A stretch of 39,440 nucleotides of DNA from Anaerolineae bacterium (GTDB lineage Bacteria > Chloroflexota > Anaerolineae > JAFGEY01): contig JADHXD010000032.1 of NCBI GenBank assembly GCA_016783145.1, positions 1-39,440 on the forward strand, read 5' to 3'. Positions 8,247 through 16,575 of this stretch are shown piece by piece; position 1 is the first letter of the stretch; each line of letters starts with the position of its first letter. The notes under the pieces were generated by a model. It did not search any database and was not told the origin of the DNA. It saw only the letters and a program-made list of their open reading frames with translations. The translations under genes and the position numbers were made by a program.

Positions 8247-9626
8247 TTGCAGGCCAAACTCCTGTATTGGTTCCAGGGTGAGCTGGACGACTCGGACTGC
8301 AAGCAGCACCTCCCACACGCGTTCACCGTGCCGCCGAACTGCAGCCAGATCCACATCTGCTTCTCCTTTACGCCCCAACGTGTTGGCGGCGTCGATAACC
8401 TGCTGACGCTCACCCTCTTCGATCCGAGCGGTTTTCGAGGCGCGGGGCACCGTGGTGGGCACACCCACCGCGTGCACATCGGTGCGTTCGAGGCCACGCC
8501 GGGATACTGCCCTGGAGTGCTTGCTCCCGGAGAATGGGTCGTACAGGTAGACACACATATGGTGATGGCAGGACAGCCCTGCCGGTACGATCTCCAGGTC
8601 TCAGGCATAGAGGCAGACGGGCACAAGCCACAAGCTGCTTCTCCGAGCACAGATTGCGCGCTCTCTGCGCCGGCGGAGCGCGGGCCGGGCTGGTACCGGG
8701 GGGACCTGCATACGCATACCACCCACTCGGACGGCCAAAGCAGTGTGCCGGAGCTGATCCAGGTCGCCCGTGATCGGGGATTGGATTTCCTTGCCCTGAC
8801 CGACCACAATACGGTTTCCGGCCTGCGGGAGATCGCCTACTGCTCACAGCCCGACCTGCTCGTGGTGGGAGGGTTGGAGCTGACCACATTCTGGGGACAC
8901 GCTCTGTGCCTGGGCGCACACGAGTGGATCGATTGGCGCGTCAGGCCTGGAGAGGGCGGGATGGCCCGCATTGCGGCGGAGGCATACGGTCGGGGGCAGG
9001 TTCTTGTCATTGCACATCCCCGCAGCATCGGGGATCCTGACTGCACTGGGTGCAGGTGGCTCTACCCAGAAATGATGCCCGGCACGGCTCGGGTGATCGA
9101 GGTGTGGAATGGTCCCTGGAACGGCGACAGCGGCAATGAGGAGGCGCTCGCCCTGTGGTACGATTGGCTCAACCAGGGAGTTCGCATGGTGGCCACAGCG
9201 GGGACCGACATACATGGCGGGCAAGCCGGGGGCGGGCCACTGGGGTACAGCGTCGTCTATGCCGACTCTCTATCTGAAGCGGGTCTCTTGCGGGCGCTGC
9301 GTGCGGGCCATCTTTACCTGAGCTCAGGACCACGGCTGGAGTTTGCGGCGCGCGCTGTGGATGGTCGAGAAGCGATGATGGGAGATCACGTTGCGGCGGG
9401 CCCTGCCGTGTTCACCATACGTTGGGACGAGTGTCCACCCCAAGCCACCTTGCGGATGGTCCAAGATGGCCAGGTCGCGGACCAGTGGCCTTGTGCCGGA
9501 CAGGGACACCGCGAATGGACACCACCGGGTGGTCGGGCGCGCTGGTGCCTACCCGAGGTGCGCGGCACGGATAGCGCGATGTTGGCCGTGGCCAACCCGC
9601 TCTTTGTGTGGGAAAGACGCCGATAG
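8247..9626 (+). CDS. PHP-domain metallohydrolase (CehA/McbA-like)
   Basis: About 459 residues. An N-terminal beta-rich part (about 1-150) precedes a PHP domain with the metal-binding signature GDLHTHTTHSDGQS, then LALTDHNTVSG, VLVIAHPRS and TAGTDIHGG. PHP proteins bind two or three metal ions and cleave phosphoesters; the CehA-like branch includes carbamate and ester hydrolases. The substrate here is unknown. A TTG start at 8247 is chosen because GGAGG (8236-8240) lies 6 nt upstream; a longer reading from 8202 lacks a site. No signal peptide is visible from this start. It stands alone between the two surface-protein modules. Fold confidence is high; function is open. Confidence 0.85.
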   Translation: MQAKLLYWFQGELDDSDCKQHLPHAFTVPPNCSQIHICFSFTPQRVGGVDNLLTLTLFDPSGFRGAGHRGGHTHRVHIGAFEATPGYCPGVLAPGEWVVQVDTHMVMAGQPCRYDLQVSGIEADGHKPQAASPSTDCALSAPAERGPGWYRGDLHTHTTHSDGQSSVPELIQVARDRGLDFLALTDHNTVSGLREIAYCSQPDLLVVGGLELTTFWGHALCLGAHEWIDWRVRPGEGGMARIAAEAYGRGQVLVIAHPRSIGDPDCTGCRWLYPEMMPGTARVIEVWNGPWNGDSGNEEALALWYDWLNQGVRMVATAGTDIHGGQAGGGPLGYSVVYADSLSEAGLLRALRAGHLYLSSGPRLEFAARAVDGREAMMGDHVAAGPAVFTIRWDECPPQATLRMVQDGQVADQWPCAGQGHREWTPPGGRARWCLPEVRGTDSAMLAVANPLFVWERRR

Positions 9627-9645
9627 GTGGCCGGCTGTGTGCGTC

Positions 9646-9668
9646 GGGCATCCTCGGGAGAGATGCCC
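9646..9668 (+). terminator. Weak hairpin after PHP gene
   Basis: GGGCATC and GATGCCC arms flank 9 bases, 20 bases beyond the stop codon. There is no T-run, so this is only a tentative terminator. Confidence 0.3.
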
Positions 9669-9722
9669 GGGCTGCACGACAGCTCGGATACCCACTGCAC
9701 CCCTCGCGCAGAGGAGTGACTG

Positions 9723-9848
9723 GTGATCGAAGCCCATCTCAAGACCGCTCGTCTTTGCTCGATCATCCTCACTGCCCTGGCGGTGTTCGCCGCTGCAGGA
9801 GGGCTTTTCCTCGAAGGCCTGTGCCGGGACAACCTCACCAAACGCTAG
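9723..9848 (+). CDS. Small membrane protein, possibly truncated
   Basis: A GTG start with AGAGGAG about 7 nt upstream opens a 41-residue frame. One hydrophobic segment (SIILTALAVFAAAGGLFL) is followed by EGLCRDNLTKR. The phrase GL..GL.RDN resembles the first helix and loop of longer four-helix membrane proteins in Chloroflexota (GLYRDN). This may therefore be the start of a gene cut short, or a genuine small membrane protein. The good ribosome site supports translation. It ends about 95 bases before the next surface-protein gene. Confidence 0.4.
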   Translation: MIEAHLKTARLCSIILTALAVFAAAGGLFLEGLCRDNLTKR

Positions 9849-9942
9849 ATCCCGCACGGGCAGCTTGCCGCCGGATCGTCACTCTGGAGATCGGATAGGA
9901 CGCTTGTTTCGCATCGTTCACGCACACGTCTGAGGAGGAAAA

Positions 9943-11289
9943 ATGCTTACCAAGAGAGTGCTCACTGCGATTCTCGTCGCCGGCGCTATGCTGCTGGCCG
10001 TAGGAACGGGCCCTGGGCGCGCCGGCGTAGCCCAGGCCTTGCCGCTAGGGATGGAAGCCAATCTAGAGCCAGTGACCATCCCCTACGCCGGTGCGCTGGC
10101 TGGCCCGGCAGGACAGCCGGTAGCTGACGGGCTCTACGACTTTGCCTTCGCCCTCTACGCGGCCGAGACTGGCGGGGAGTTGCTGTGGTCAGAGGTGCAA
10201 GAAGGGGTGACCGTAGAGGATGGCGCCTTTGAGGCTGCCCTGGGCCGGGCAGCGACTATCCCGGCTGCTGTGCTTGACGGCAGCGCGCACTGGCTCGCTG
10301 TCGCCGTGCGCGGTCCCGGCGAGGCAACCTTCACCGCCCTGTCCCCGCGCCAGCAGTTGAGCGCTGCATCGACCACGGCGAACAGCGCATCCGCCGGGGC
10401 GGCCTGTCCCCACGACCACGTGGGGGAGGTGTGGCAGGGGAGTGTCCCCTGGTCGAGCGGCGCCCTCAAGGTCCTCAACTACAGCAACGGCCCCAGCATC
10501 TGGGGCTGGAACGGCGGCAATGGCAATGGGCTCCGCGGCTATGCCACGGGTACCGGTCTCGGCGTGTATGGAGAGAGCCAGAACAGTGCGGGCGTCGTGG
10601 GCCGGAGCACGAGCGGTCGCGGCGTCGAAGGGTACACCACCTCGGACAGCCAATACGGTGTATACGGGAAAAGCGAGTCCGGCGGCACGGGCGGAATCGG
10701 TGTGGTGGGCTATGCACCAAACGGCAACGGGGTCGGCGTTCTGGGCGAGGGAGCGTGGTATGGCCTATACGCCAAGGGCGACCTGCGCGTAGAGGGCTAT
10801 TCCTTGTTTGACGGAGGAAAAACCGGATACGTGGTGGACGTGGCTCAAAACGACGACGTCGTGGCTCTGGAGGCCGGTGACGCCGTGGCCATCAGTGGCG
10901 CGGGGCCAGCCGTGATGGGCGAGATCCCGGTGATCAAGGTGCGCCGGGCCACAGCCGCTCAGGCGGGCGCCATAGTCGGCGTCGTGGACAAGCGCTTCAC
11001 GCCCGCACTGGAAGGAAGCGGACCGGACGAGATATCCAAGAGTGCCATCGACGACTCAGCCGCTGGCCCTGGCGAGTACCTGACGGTTGTCACGCTGGGT
11101 GCCTACAAGGCCCTCAAGGTCGATGCATCCTTCGGGGCCATCGCGCCAGGCGACCGGCTGGTGGCGTCCTCCAATCCCGGCTATGCCATGCGGGCTGACT
11201 CACCGCTGCCGGGAACCATCCTCGGCAAAGCTTTGGGAGAATGGTCATCCGGCACGGGCGTGATCCCCGTGATCGTTACGTTGCAGTAG
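9943..11289 (+). CDS. Exported tail-fibre-like surface protein
   Basis: A 448-residue protein with a signal peptide (1 to about 32). The N-terminal domain (IPYAGALAGPAGQPVADGLY to LSPRQQLSAAS, about 45-145) matches the N-terminal domain of the S74 protein at 2289-6889. The middle (about 175-290) has repeats such as GTGLGVYGESQNSAGVVG and SGRGVEGYT, typical of phage-tail or collagen-like fibres. The C-terminal part (about 300-448) contains GAYKALKVDASFGAIAPGDR and GTILGKALGEWSSGTGVIPV, a fibre-tip domain type. GAGGAGG lies just before the ATG. It lacks the S74 domain and beta-roll of its larger relative. It is probably a secreted or surface fibre; ligand unknown. Confidence 0.75.
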   Translation: MLTKRVLTAILVAGAMLLAVGTGPGRAGVAQALPLGMEANLEPVTIPYAGALAGPAGQPVADGLYDFAFALYAAETGGELLWSEVQEGVTVEDGAFEAALGRAATIPAAVLDGSAHWLAVAVRGPGEATFTALSPRQQLSAASTTANSASAGAACPHDHVGEVWQGSVPWSSGALKVLNYSNGPSIWGWNGGNGNGLRGYATGTGLGVYGESQNSAGVVGRSTSGRGVEGYTTSDSQYGVYGKSESGGTGGIGVVGYAPNGNGVGVLGEGAWYGLYAKGDLRVEGYSLFDGGKTGYVVDVAQNDDVVALEAGDAVAISGAGPAVMGEIPVIKVRRATAAQAGAIVGVVDKRFTPALEGSGPDEISKSAIDDSAAGPGEYLTVVTLGAYKALKVDASFGAIAPGDRLVASSNPGYAMRADSPLPGTILGKALGEWSSGTGVIPVIVTLQ

Positions 11290-11300
11290 GAGGCAGGCGA

Positions 11301-11561
11301 ATGAAGACGCGGATCACCCTTTTGCTGCTCCTGATCGCCTTTCTATTGCTGACCACCGCCTCTGGCGCGCTGCCCCCTTCTCGCGATCAGGGGGGACCCG
11401 GGACCCTGTCAGGCGGGAACTATCGACTGACGACCCTTGGGACACAGGCTGTGCCGGTCTCAGGCGGAGGGGCGTACCGGTTGACGGGGCCTTCAGCGTC
11501 CGGTCTGCAGGGCAGTGGCTGCTGCTGCACCTACTTGCCCTGCATGCTGCGGAACTACTGA
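11301..11561 (+). CDS. Small exported partner protein with YLPCMLRNY tail
   Basis: An 86-residue protein. Residues 1 to about 24 are a signal peptide (TRITLLLLLIAFLLLTTASG). The body has two short SGG.YRLT units (LSGGNYRLTTLG and SGGGAYRLTGPS). The end reads GSGCCCTYLPCMLRNY, a variant of the YLPL(V/M)LRN tail. AGGAGG lies 8 nt before the ATG, 11 bases after the preceding stop, so it is cotranscribed with the fibre gene. This repeats the two-gene design seen at 2014-6889. The run of three cysteines and the Cys in the tail are unusual and could allow lipid attachment or disulfide bonding; that is speculative. Confidence 0.7.
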   Translation: MKTRITLLLLLIAFLLLTTASGALPPSRDQGGPGTLSGGNYRLTTLGTQAVPVSGGGAYRLTGPSASGLQGSGCCCTYLPCMLRNY

Positions 11562-11799
11562 TCTCTCCCCCACAACTGCTGCGTCTGTACTCTATGGTTG
11601 ACATGGTGAGAAAACGCCCGTCGCCACCGTACAGCACGTGCTCTTGGCCAGACTTCTGGCTCAACACTGCGGGCTATGCGAGAGATCGAGGATCATTGAG
11701 CTCAAATAGGGGCTCTGTGTGACCCTCGACCACAGAGGCGCGGGAGTTGATGGACACCGCTGGCCAGGTCAACGGACTGGACAGATGCCAGCGGGGGTG

Positions 11800-12036
11800 G
11801 TAGAATGTGGCACGCCAGTGGGCAACTCCGGGGACCTGCGATCCGCAGAGGAAGCCGCGGGGCTCAGGCCTGCTGTGCGTGCGGATCGATTCCCCGTCTA
11901 CCAGGCGGACCGCAAGCAGACAACGGCCCTGGTGCGCGCCGAACTGGGCCGGACCGTCTTTGCCTCTGCGTGGGCCGAAGGCTGGACGATGAGGCCGGAG
12001 CAAGCCGTCGACTATGCGTTGGGGGCAGCAGAGTAG
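11800..12036 (+). pseudogene. C-terminal remnant of a LuxR/AfsR-type regulator
   Basis: From about 11878 one frame ends in DRKQTTALVRAELGRTVFAS, then AWAEGWTMRPEQAVDYALGA. This is the usual C-terminal helix pattern (L.AAR..LGE.AF..AWAEGR.MT.EQAV.YAL) of large TPR-containing ATPase regulators. A second frame just upstream (ARQWATPGTCDPQRKP) resembles the preceding helix, implying frameshifts. The rest of the gene is missing. Bases 11562-11800 hold nothing I recognise. Confidence 0.55.
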
Positions 12037-12093
12037 GCTAGTCAACTCTAGTCAGGCAAAGATCACCTATGTGGCGCAGTAGGAGGGGATGGA

Positions 12094-13098
12094 ATGCCGG
12101 AACTGAACGCGGACCAAAAGTACCTGGTGGAAGAGTTCTACGAAGACTATCGGGCAGGGCGTCTGAGCCGGCGCAGCTTTATGCGGCGGATCGTCTTCAT
12201 CATGGGCAGCGTGGCGGCAGCCATAGCGGTGATGAGCGCCATGGGCTGCACCGCCGAGGAGCTGCCGGCCCCGGACGAACCGATGCCCACCCCAGAGCCA
12301 GGCGAGACACCAGTGGTGAGCCCGCCTACGAGCGAGGCGACCGCTGGCGCCGACGCGGCCCTGGTGCCGGTGCCGGGGGCCACGAGCCCCTTTTCAGTGC
12401 CGGAAGGTCATCCCGCCGTGGAGACGAGCAGGGTCACCTTTACCAGTCAGGGGGACGAGATCGCGGCCTACCTGGCCCGTCCGGCGGGGGATGGGGTCCA
12501 TGCCGCCGTCCTGGTCTGCCACGAAAACCGTGGTCTGAACGCGCACATCGAGGATGTCGCCCGTCGGTTCGCGGTGGCTGGCTATGTGGCTTTGGCCATC
12601 GATCTGCTGTCGCGCGAGGGGGGCACGGCCTCCCACGGCTCCGACGAGGTGCCCGGGCTGCTGGGTCAGGCCGGCCCTGAACGACACGTGGCCGATTTCA
12701 TCGCTGGCTACCAGTACCTGCAAGGGCTCGACGACGTCGATGGCGAGCGGATCGGGATGAACGGCTACTGCTTTGGTGGCGGGGTCACCTGGGAGACAGC
12801 CACGCGACTGCCCGATCTGAAGGCGGCGGTGCCCTTTTACGGTCGGGCGCCCGACCTGGCGCGGGTGGCGGACATCCGGGCGGCTGTCCTGGGCGTCTAC
12901 GGCGAGCTGGACACGCGGATCAACGCGGGCATCGAACCGCTGGAGCAGGCGCTGATCGCGAGCGGCGTCACGCACCAGATCAACGTCTATCCCGGCGCAA
13001 ACCACGCCTTTCACAACGATACGGGCGGACGCTACGTCGAGGAGCAGGCCACCCAGGCTTGGGTGGATATGCTGGCCTGGTTTGCCCGATACCTGTAA
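12094..13098 (+). CDS. Exported dienelactone-hydrolase-family lipoprotein
   Basis: 334 residues. The N-terminus carries LSRRSFMRRIVFIMG, a twin-arginine-like motif, then a hydrophobic segment ending in the lipobox-like AMGC (about residue 51). A Pro/Thr-rich linker (about 58-100) leads to an alpha/beta-hydrolase domain of the dienelactone hydrolase type. Likely catalytic residues are Cys in GYCFGGG, Asp in YGELDTRI and His in NHAFHND. The family hydrolyses lactones or esters; this exported form has an unknown substrate. AGGAGG lies 8 nt before the ATG. A long cytosolic lead before the RR motif is common in Tat-exported members of this group. Confidence 0.8.
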   Translation: MPELNADQKYLVEEFYEDYRAGRLSRRSFMRRIVFIMGSVAAAIAVMSAMGCTAEELPAPDEPMPTPEPGETPVVSPPTSEATAGADAALVPVPGATSPFSVPEGHPAVETSRVTFTSQGDEIAAYLARPAGDGVHAAVLVCHENRGLNAHIEDVARRFAVAGYVALAIDLLSREGGTASHGSDEVPGLLGQAGPERHVADFIAGYQYLQGLDDVDGERIGMNGYCFGGGVTWETATRLPDLKAAVPFYGRAPDLARVADIRAAVLGVYGELDTRINAGIEPLEQALIASGVTHQINVYPGANHAFHNDTGGRYVEEQATQAWVDMLAWFARYL

Positions 13099-13217
13099 CC
13101 ACACGCGACCAGGTTGGCGCGCGACCCACCGTGGCAGTCTGCTGGACCTGGAGTGGGCGACAGGGGCTGAGTGCCCGGAGGGCCGAGATCGGGTAACCCG
13201 GGTGAGGGGGCATGCAA

Positions 13218-14678
13218 ATGATCGATGGCAACTATGTCGCTCGAGTCACGCCTGGCCTGCGGGTGCTCAGCGATGACCAGAAGGCCCGCATCCACGGGGC
13301 CACGCTCGAGATCCTGCGCCGGACCGGGGTGCGGGTGCTCGTGCCCGAGGTGCGAGCGCTCTTGTCCGCCGCCGGCTGTTGGCTCGACGGCGAGCGTGTT
13401 CGCATCCCGCCTCACCTCGTCGACTGGGCGGTCCGCGTCGCGCCCAAGCGGGTGGTACTGTGCGACCGCGATGGGGATGCGGCCATGTTCCTGGAGGGCT
13501 ACAGAAGCTACTATGGCACCGGATCGGACACGCCCTACGTGATCGACGCCTACAGCGGTCAGCGGCGGCAGGCCGTGCTCCAGGATGTGGCCGACGTCGC
13601 GCGCCTGGTGGACGCTCTGCCCCATATCAGCTTCCTCATGTGCATGGGCATCGCCTCCGATGTCCCGGCGTCGATCTCGGACCTGTACCACTTTCGCGCC
13701 ATGGTCGCCAACACGGCCAAGCCGATCGTCTACACGGCCTGGAACCTCCGGAACCTGCGGGCCATCGTCGAGATGGCCGAAGCGGTGGCCGGTGGGGCGG
13801 GCGCCCTGCAGCGCAACCCGTTCTGCGCCCTGTATGCCGAGCCGATCGCCCCGTTGACCCACGGCACGGAGAGCTGCGAAAAGCTGCTCTACATCTGCGG
13901 CAAGGGTCTGCCGGTGGTGTACACCCCGGGTCTCGTCACCGGTGCCTCGTCGCCGGTGACCCGGGCGGGTGCCATCGCTCAAGCCAATGCCGAGCTGCTC
14001 AGCGGGCTCACGATCTGCCAACTGATCCGCGAGGGCACGCCCGTGGTCGCCGCCGGCAGTGGCATGATGACGATGGACATGTCGAGCTTGTTGGCCTCCT
14101 ATGGCGCGCCCGAGTTTATGCTCGACTGGTGTGCGCTGAGCGAGATGGGCCACTACTACGGCCTGCCCATCTTTGGCTTTGCCGGGGTCACCGATGCCAA
14201 GACCTTTGACCAGCAAGCCGCGGCCGAGGGCGCGCTGTGGGTGCTGCTCGCCGCTCAGAGCGGGGGAAACCTGATCCACGACGTGGGCTACGTCGAGTCG
14301 GGACTGACCGCCTCCTACGAGATGCTGGTCAGCATGGACGAAGTCATTGGCTCGGTCGAGCGGTTCATGGGCGGAGTGGAGGTCAGCGAGGAGGCCCTGG
14401 CGCTGGACGTGATCGATCGGGTCGGTCCAGGTGGTCACTTTTTGGGGGAGATGCACACCCTGCACCACTTTCGCGAGAACTGGTATCCCAGTCTTCTTGA
14501 CCGACGCAATCGTGCGGGCTGGGAGGCCGGTGGGCGGCTTACCCTCGGCGACCGGGCCAGCGCCCGGGTCCAGGAGATCCTGAAGCACCACCGCCCGCTG
14601 CCGCTCGACGAGCCGGTGTCGGCGAGGCTAGACGCGGTCCTGCGTCAAGCCGAGTCGGGCGTGGGCCGGTGCTCTTGA
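13218..14678 (+). CDS. MttB-family corrinoid methyltransferase (no pyrrolysine)
   Basis: 486 residues along the whole trimethylamine methyltransferase (MttB) TIM-barrel family: LSDDQKARIHGATLEILRRT near the N-terminus, a central GLVTGASSPVTRAGAIAQAN, and GGNLIHDVGYVESGLTASYE before the C-terminal part. No in-frame TAG is present, so this is a pyrrolysine-free member like the glycine-betaine or proline-betaine methyltransferases, which pass a methyl group to a corrinoid protein. No corrinoid protein gene is adjacent. ATG 13218 was chosen over 13212 because GAGGGGG ends 7 nt upstream of it. The actual methyl donor cannot be predicted. Confidence 0.85.
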   Translation: MIDGNYVARVTPGLRVLSDDQKARIHGATLEILRRTGVRVLVPEVRALLSAAGCWLDGERVRIPPHLVDWAVRVAPKRVVLCDRDGDAAMFLEGYRSYYGTGSDTPYVIDAYSGQRRQAVLQDVADVARLVDALPHISFLMCMGIASDVPASISDLYHFRAMVANTAKPIVYTAWNLRNLRAIVEMAEAVAGGAGALQRNPFCALYAEPIAPLTHGTESCEKLLYICGKGLPVVYTPGLVTGASSPVTRAGAIAQANAELLSGLTICQLIREGTPVVAAGSGMMTMDMSSLLASYGAPEFMLDWCALSEMGHYYGLPIFGFAGVTDAKTFDQQAAAEGALWVLLAAQSGGNLIHDVGYVESGLTASYEMLVSMDEVIGSVERFMGGVEVSEEALALDVIDRVGPGGHFLGEMHTLHHFRENWYPSLLDRRNRAGWEAGGRLTLGDRASARVQEILKHHRPLPLDEPVSARLDAVLRQAESGVGRCS

Positions 14679-14707
14679 GCGACCAATAGCACTACCGAGC
14701 GAGGGAC

Positions 14708-15283
14708 CTAGTCGTCGTAGGTGTAGGGCTCGTAGTAGCCTGAATCAGGGTTGTCGTATGCTCCACCGGGCCACCCGGCGGAATCCTCTTCGAACTGGGT
14801 CGACGCGTCATAGGTGTCCACCTCGGGATGGCGAGGCCCGGCCTGAAATGTGCTGTCCACACCCGTCCCCCAGTCCACCGTGTCTTCCGCCCACTGAGTC
14901 GTACCCTGAGAGTGCTCGGCGCTTTCGAGGATGCTCCGCTCGACCACATTGAGCCGCTCTACCACAAGTGGCGCCAGGGCCCCCTGCCCGGATGCCACCA
15001 GCGCGGACCGGACCGCGTCACGCTGCGCTGCAAGATAGGCGAGAAACTCGGCATTCCTGGTCACCGGATAGTACGCGAGGATCTGCTGCCGTTCGAGCTC
15101 GCCCGCGGACAGCAAGGCGGTCAGCAGCTCGTGGTATCCCTCGTCGTTGCCAGACCGAGGTCCACCGTGAGTGGAATCTGTCACTCTCACGCCGCACGTG
15201 GGACACGTCCCCTCCGTGCTCGCGTACACCGCCTCGCACGCACGGCACCGGGTACAGCCTTGATCGGATGCCATCAGCGTCAA
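14708..15283 (-). CDS. Zinc-ribbon protein of unknown function
   Basis: A 191-residue protein opening with CTRCRACEAVYASTEGTCPT, then CG, a four-cysteine zinc ribbon. A helical middle (about 50-125) follows, and the tail is acidic and rich in Tyr, Gly and Asp (GGAYDNPDSGYYEPYTYDD). The TTG at 15283 is chosen because GGAGG lies 6 nt upstream; ATG 15274 would be too far from it. A clear promoter lies at 15325-15353. It converges on the methyltransferase gene. I do not recognise the family; the tail may be an interaction region. Confidence 0.65.
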   Translation of the reverse strand: MTLMASDQGCTRCRACEAVYASTEGTCPTCGVRVTDSTHGGPRSGNDEGYHELLTALLSAGELERQQILAYYPVTRNAEFLAYLAAQRDAVRSALVASGQGALAPLVVERLNVVERSILESAEHSQGTTQWAEDTVDWGTGVDSTFQAGPRHPEVDTYDASTQFEEDSAGWPGGAYDNPDSGYYEPYTYDD

Positions 15284-15324
15284 GCCCTTCCTCCGTCGTG
15301 GCCTCGAAATGCACTGCTGCCGCT

Positions 15325-15353
15325 ATCATAGCACGGATCAGGGAGCCAAGCAA
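15325..15353 (-). promoter_or_regulatory. Promoter of zinc-ribbon gene
   Basis: TTGCTT (15353-15348), 17-base spacer and TATGAT (15330-15325) run leftward. It lies back to back with the rightward promoter at 15381-15409. Confidence 0.65.
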
Positions 15354-15380
15354 CCCAGGGATATGGGTGCGTCTGTCCAC

Positions 15381-15409
15381 TTGCACGTAGGGGGGGAATC
15401 GAGTACAAT
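15381..15409 (+). promoter_or_regulatory. Promoter of unknown gene 15477
   Basis: TTGCAC (15381-15386), 17-base spacer and TACAAT (15404-15409), about 68 bases before the chosen start. The ATCGAGTACAATGCCCG context is repeated almost exactly at the promoter at 27414-27442. Confidence 0.65.
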
Positions 15410-15476
15410 GCCCGGTGGCGCGCTTTGCGGGTCGCAGTTGCCCACAGGCTTGCGCGAGATCGTGAGGGAACCGGAT

Positions 15477-16439
15477 ATGACCAGGCAAGATGAGCAATCG
15501 CCCGAAAGGGCCCAAGGGGATTCGGAACTTTCGTCCGATATCTGCGATAAGGTGTCGAGGAAGGTCTTTTTGCGCGCCTCTCTGGACACGCACAAGACCT
15601 ACGTATCGGGCCGCGCGATCGAGGCTATCCTGCCCAGCGTGTGGGCGGAGAGCGTAAGGCAACGCTGCGGGGAAATCGGAGGACGCGAACGGGAGCTCCT
15701 AGAGCGCTTGTTTTTCGTCGGGAGACACAACAACTACACATCGGTGCTGCCAGCCGATGATCATCCGGGTACCCGGCTACGTTCGTGGCAGTGCTTCTAT
15801 GAACTGGAAATGGACGCGGCCCAAACCTATGCCAGTCGCTTCTTTGGGGATACGTGCTTTTGCCCCGTGCGGGGTTTTCCCCAGGTGCAGCCAGGTGACG
15901 ACGTGGTGATCATCGGCAGCCAGGTGGCCAACTCGTCGACCAGGGCACTCTTGGGTGGGACGCGGCGGAGGGATCCTGCGTTCCTCATCGCCCACGATGG
16001 GTGGCGCACCGAGCTGCACTGGAACCTGGTTACGCCAGAGAATGCTCCCTTTACCACGATCACCGACTTTCGAGGGTTGCGCAAGTCCTTTGCGCACGCG
16101 ATATACGAGAGAGGTCGTGCCAGCCCCTACGAGTCTCTCATACACCCGACGGAGGCACGCTACCTCGACGACTATCTGCTGGTGACCGCCCTCCCGATCG
16201 AAAAGGGAAGCAAACCGCGGGTGCTGGTGCTCTCCGGCCTGCACGGCGCGGGGAGCCGGGCAGTGGATCTGATCTTGCGAGAGCCTCCCCGTGACCTGCT
16301 CGAGAAGGCGGTGCACCAGACCGCAGGGTCTGAGTACTTTCAGCTCTTGATCCACGTGGAGACTACCCCCGACCGACGGGGCGAGTTGATGCCCTCTCAT
16401 CCCGAACTCGTCGAGGCACGCGCGCTGGTCGTGGACTGA
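15477..16439 (+). CDS. Unrecognised 320-residue protein
   Basis: I do not recognise the family. The start ATG 15477 has GAGG about 11 nt upstream. Residues about 20-110 look helical, with a conserved-looking FFVGRHNNYTSVLPADDHPG stretch. A core alpha/beta part follows: GDDVVIIGSQVANSSTRALL (about 140-160) resembles a nucleotide- or ligand-binding strand-loop-helix. Later KPRVLVLSGLHGAGSRAVDL is a second strand-loop-helix. No signal peptide or membrane segment is seen. The strand-loop-helix pattern would suit a SLOG/TIR-like sensor or effector fold, but that is a guess. The gene stands alone with its own promoter. Confidence 0.6.
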   Translation: MTRQDEQSPERAQGDSELSSDICDKVSRKVFLRASLDTHKTYVSGRAIEAILPSVWAESVRQRCGEIGGRERELLERLFFVGRHNNYTSVLPADDHPGTRLRSWQCFYELEMDAAQTYASRFFGDTCFCPVRGFPQVQPGDDVVIIGSQVANSSTRALLGGTRRRDPAFLIAHDGWRTELHWNLVTPENAPFTTITDFRGLRKSFAHAIYERGRASPYESLIHPTEARYLDDYLLVTALPIEKGSKPRVLVLSGLHGAGSRAVDLILREPPRDLLEKAVHQTAGSEYFQLLIHVETTPDRRGELMPSHPELVEARALVVD

Positions 16440-16509
16440 GCTGGACACGGGACCGGCTGCCCGGCATTGGCCCTGCTCCAGGTGCCGACGCGCTTCTGAT
16501 GAGGGTGAA

Positions 16510-16538
16510 TTGACAAGCGGTCTGTCCTGTGATACAAT
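16510..16538 (+). promoter_or_regulatory. Promoter of arsR-permease operon
   Basis: Consensus TTGACA (16510-16515), 17-base spacer and TACAAT (16533-16538). The operator at 16537-16558 overlaps its -10 end. Confidence 0.8.
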
Positions 16539-16558
16539 ATATGCGCTAGCAGATATAT
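16537..16558 (+). promoter_or_regulatory. Palindromic ArsR operator
   Basis: ATATAT-GC-GCTAGC-AG-ATATAT is a 22-base palindrome with 18 of 22 positions symmetric. It covers the -10 and transcription start, as expected for ArsR-type repression released by a ligand. A related GAGATATATATG lies at 16972-16983 before the permease gene. Confidence 0.65.
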
Positions 16559-16575
16559 AGTGCCTGAGGTATGTT

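Noticed and set aside
13032-14591. A 519-codon minus-strand open frame
   Set aside because: Shadow of the MttB-family gene, whose full family domain is on the plus strand.
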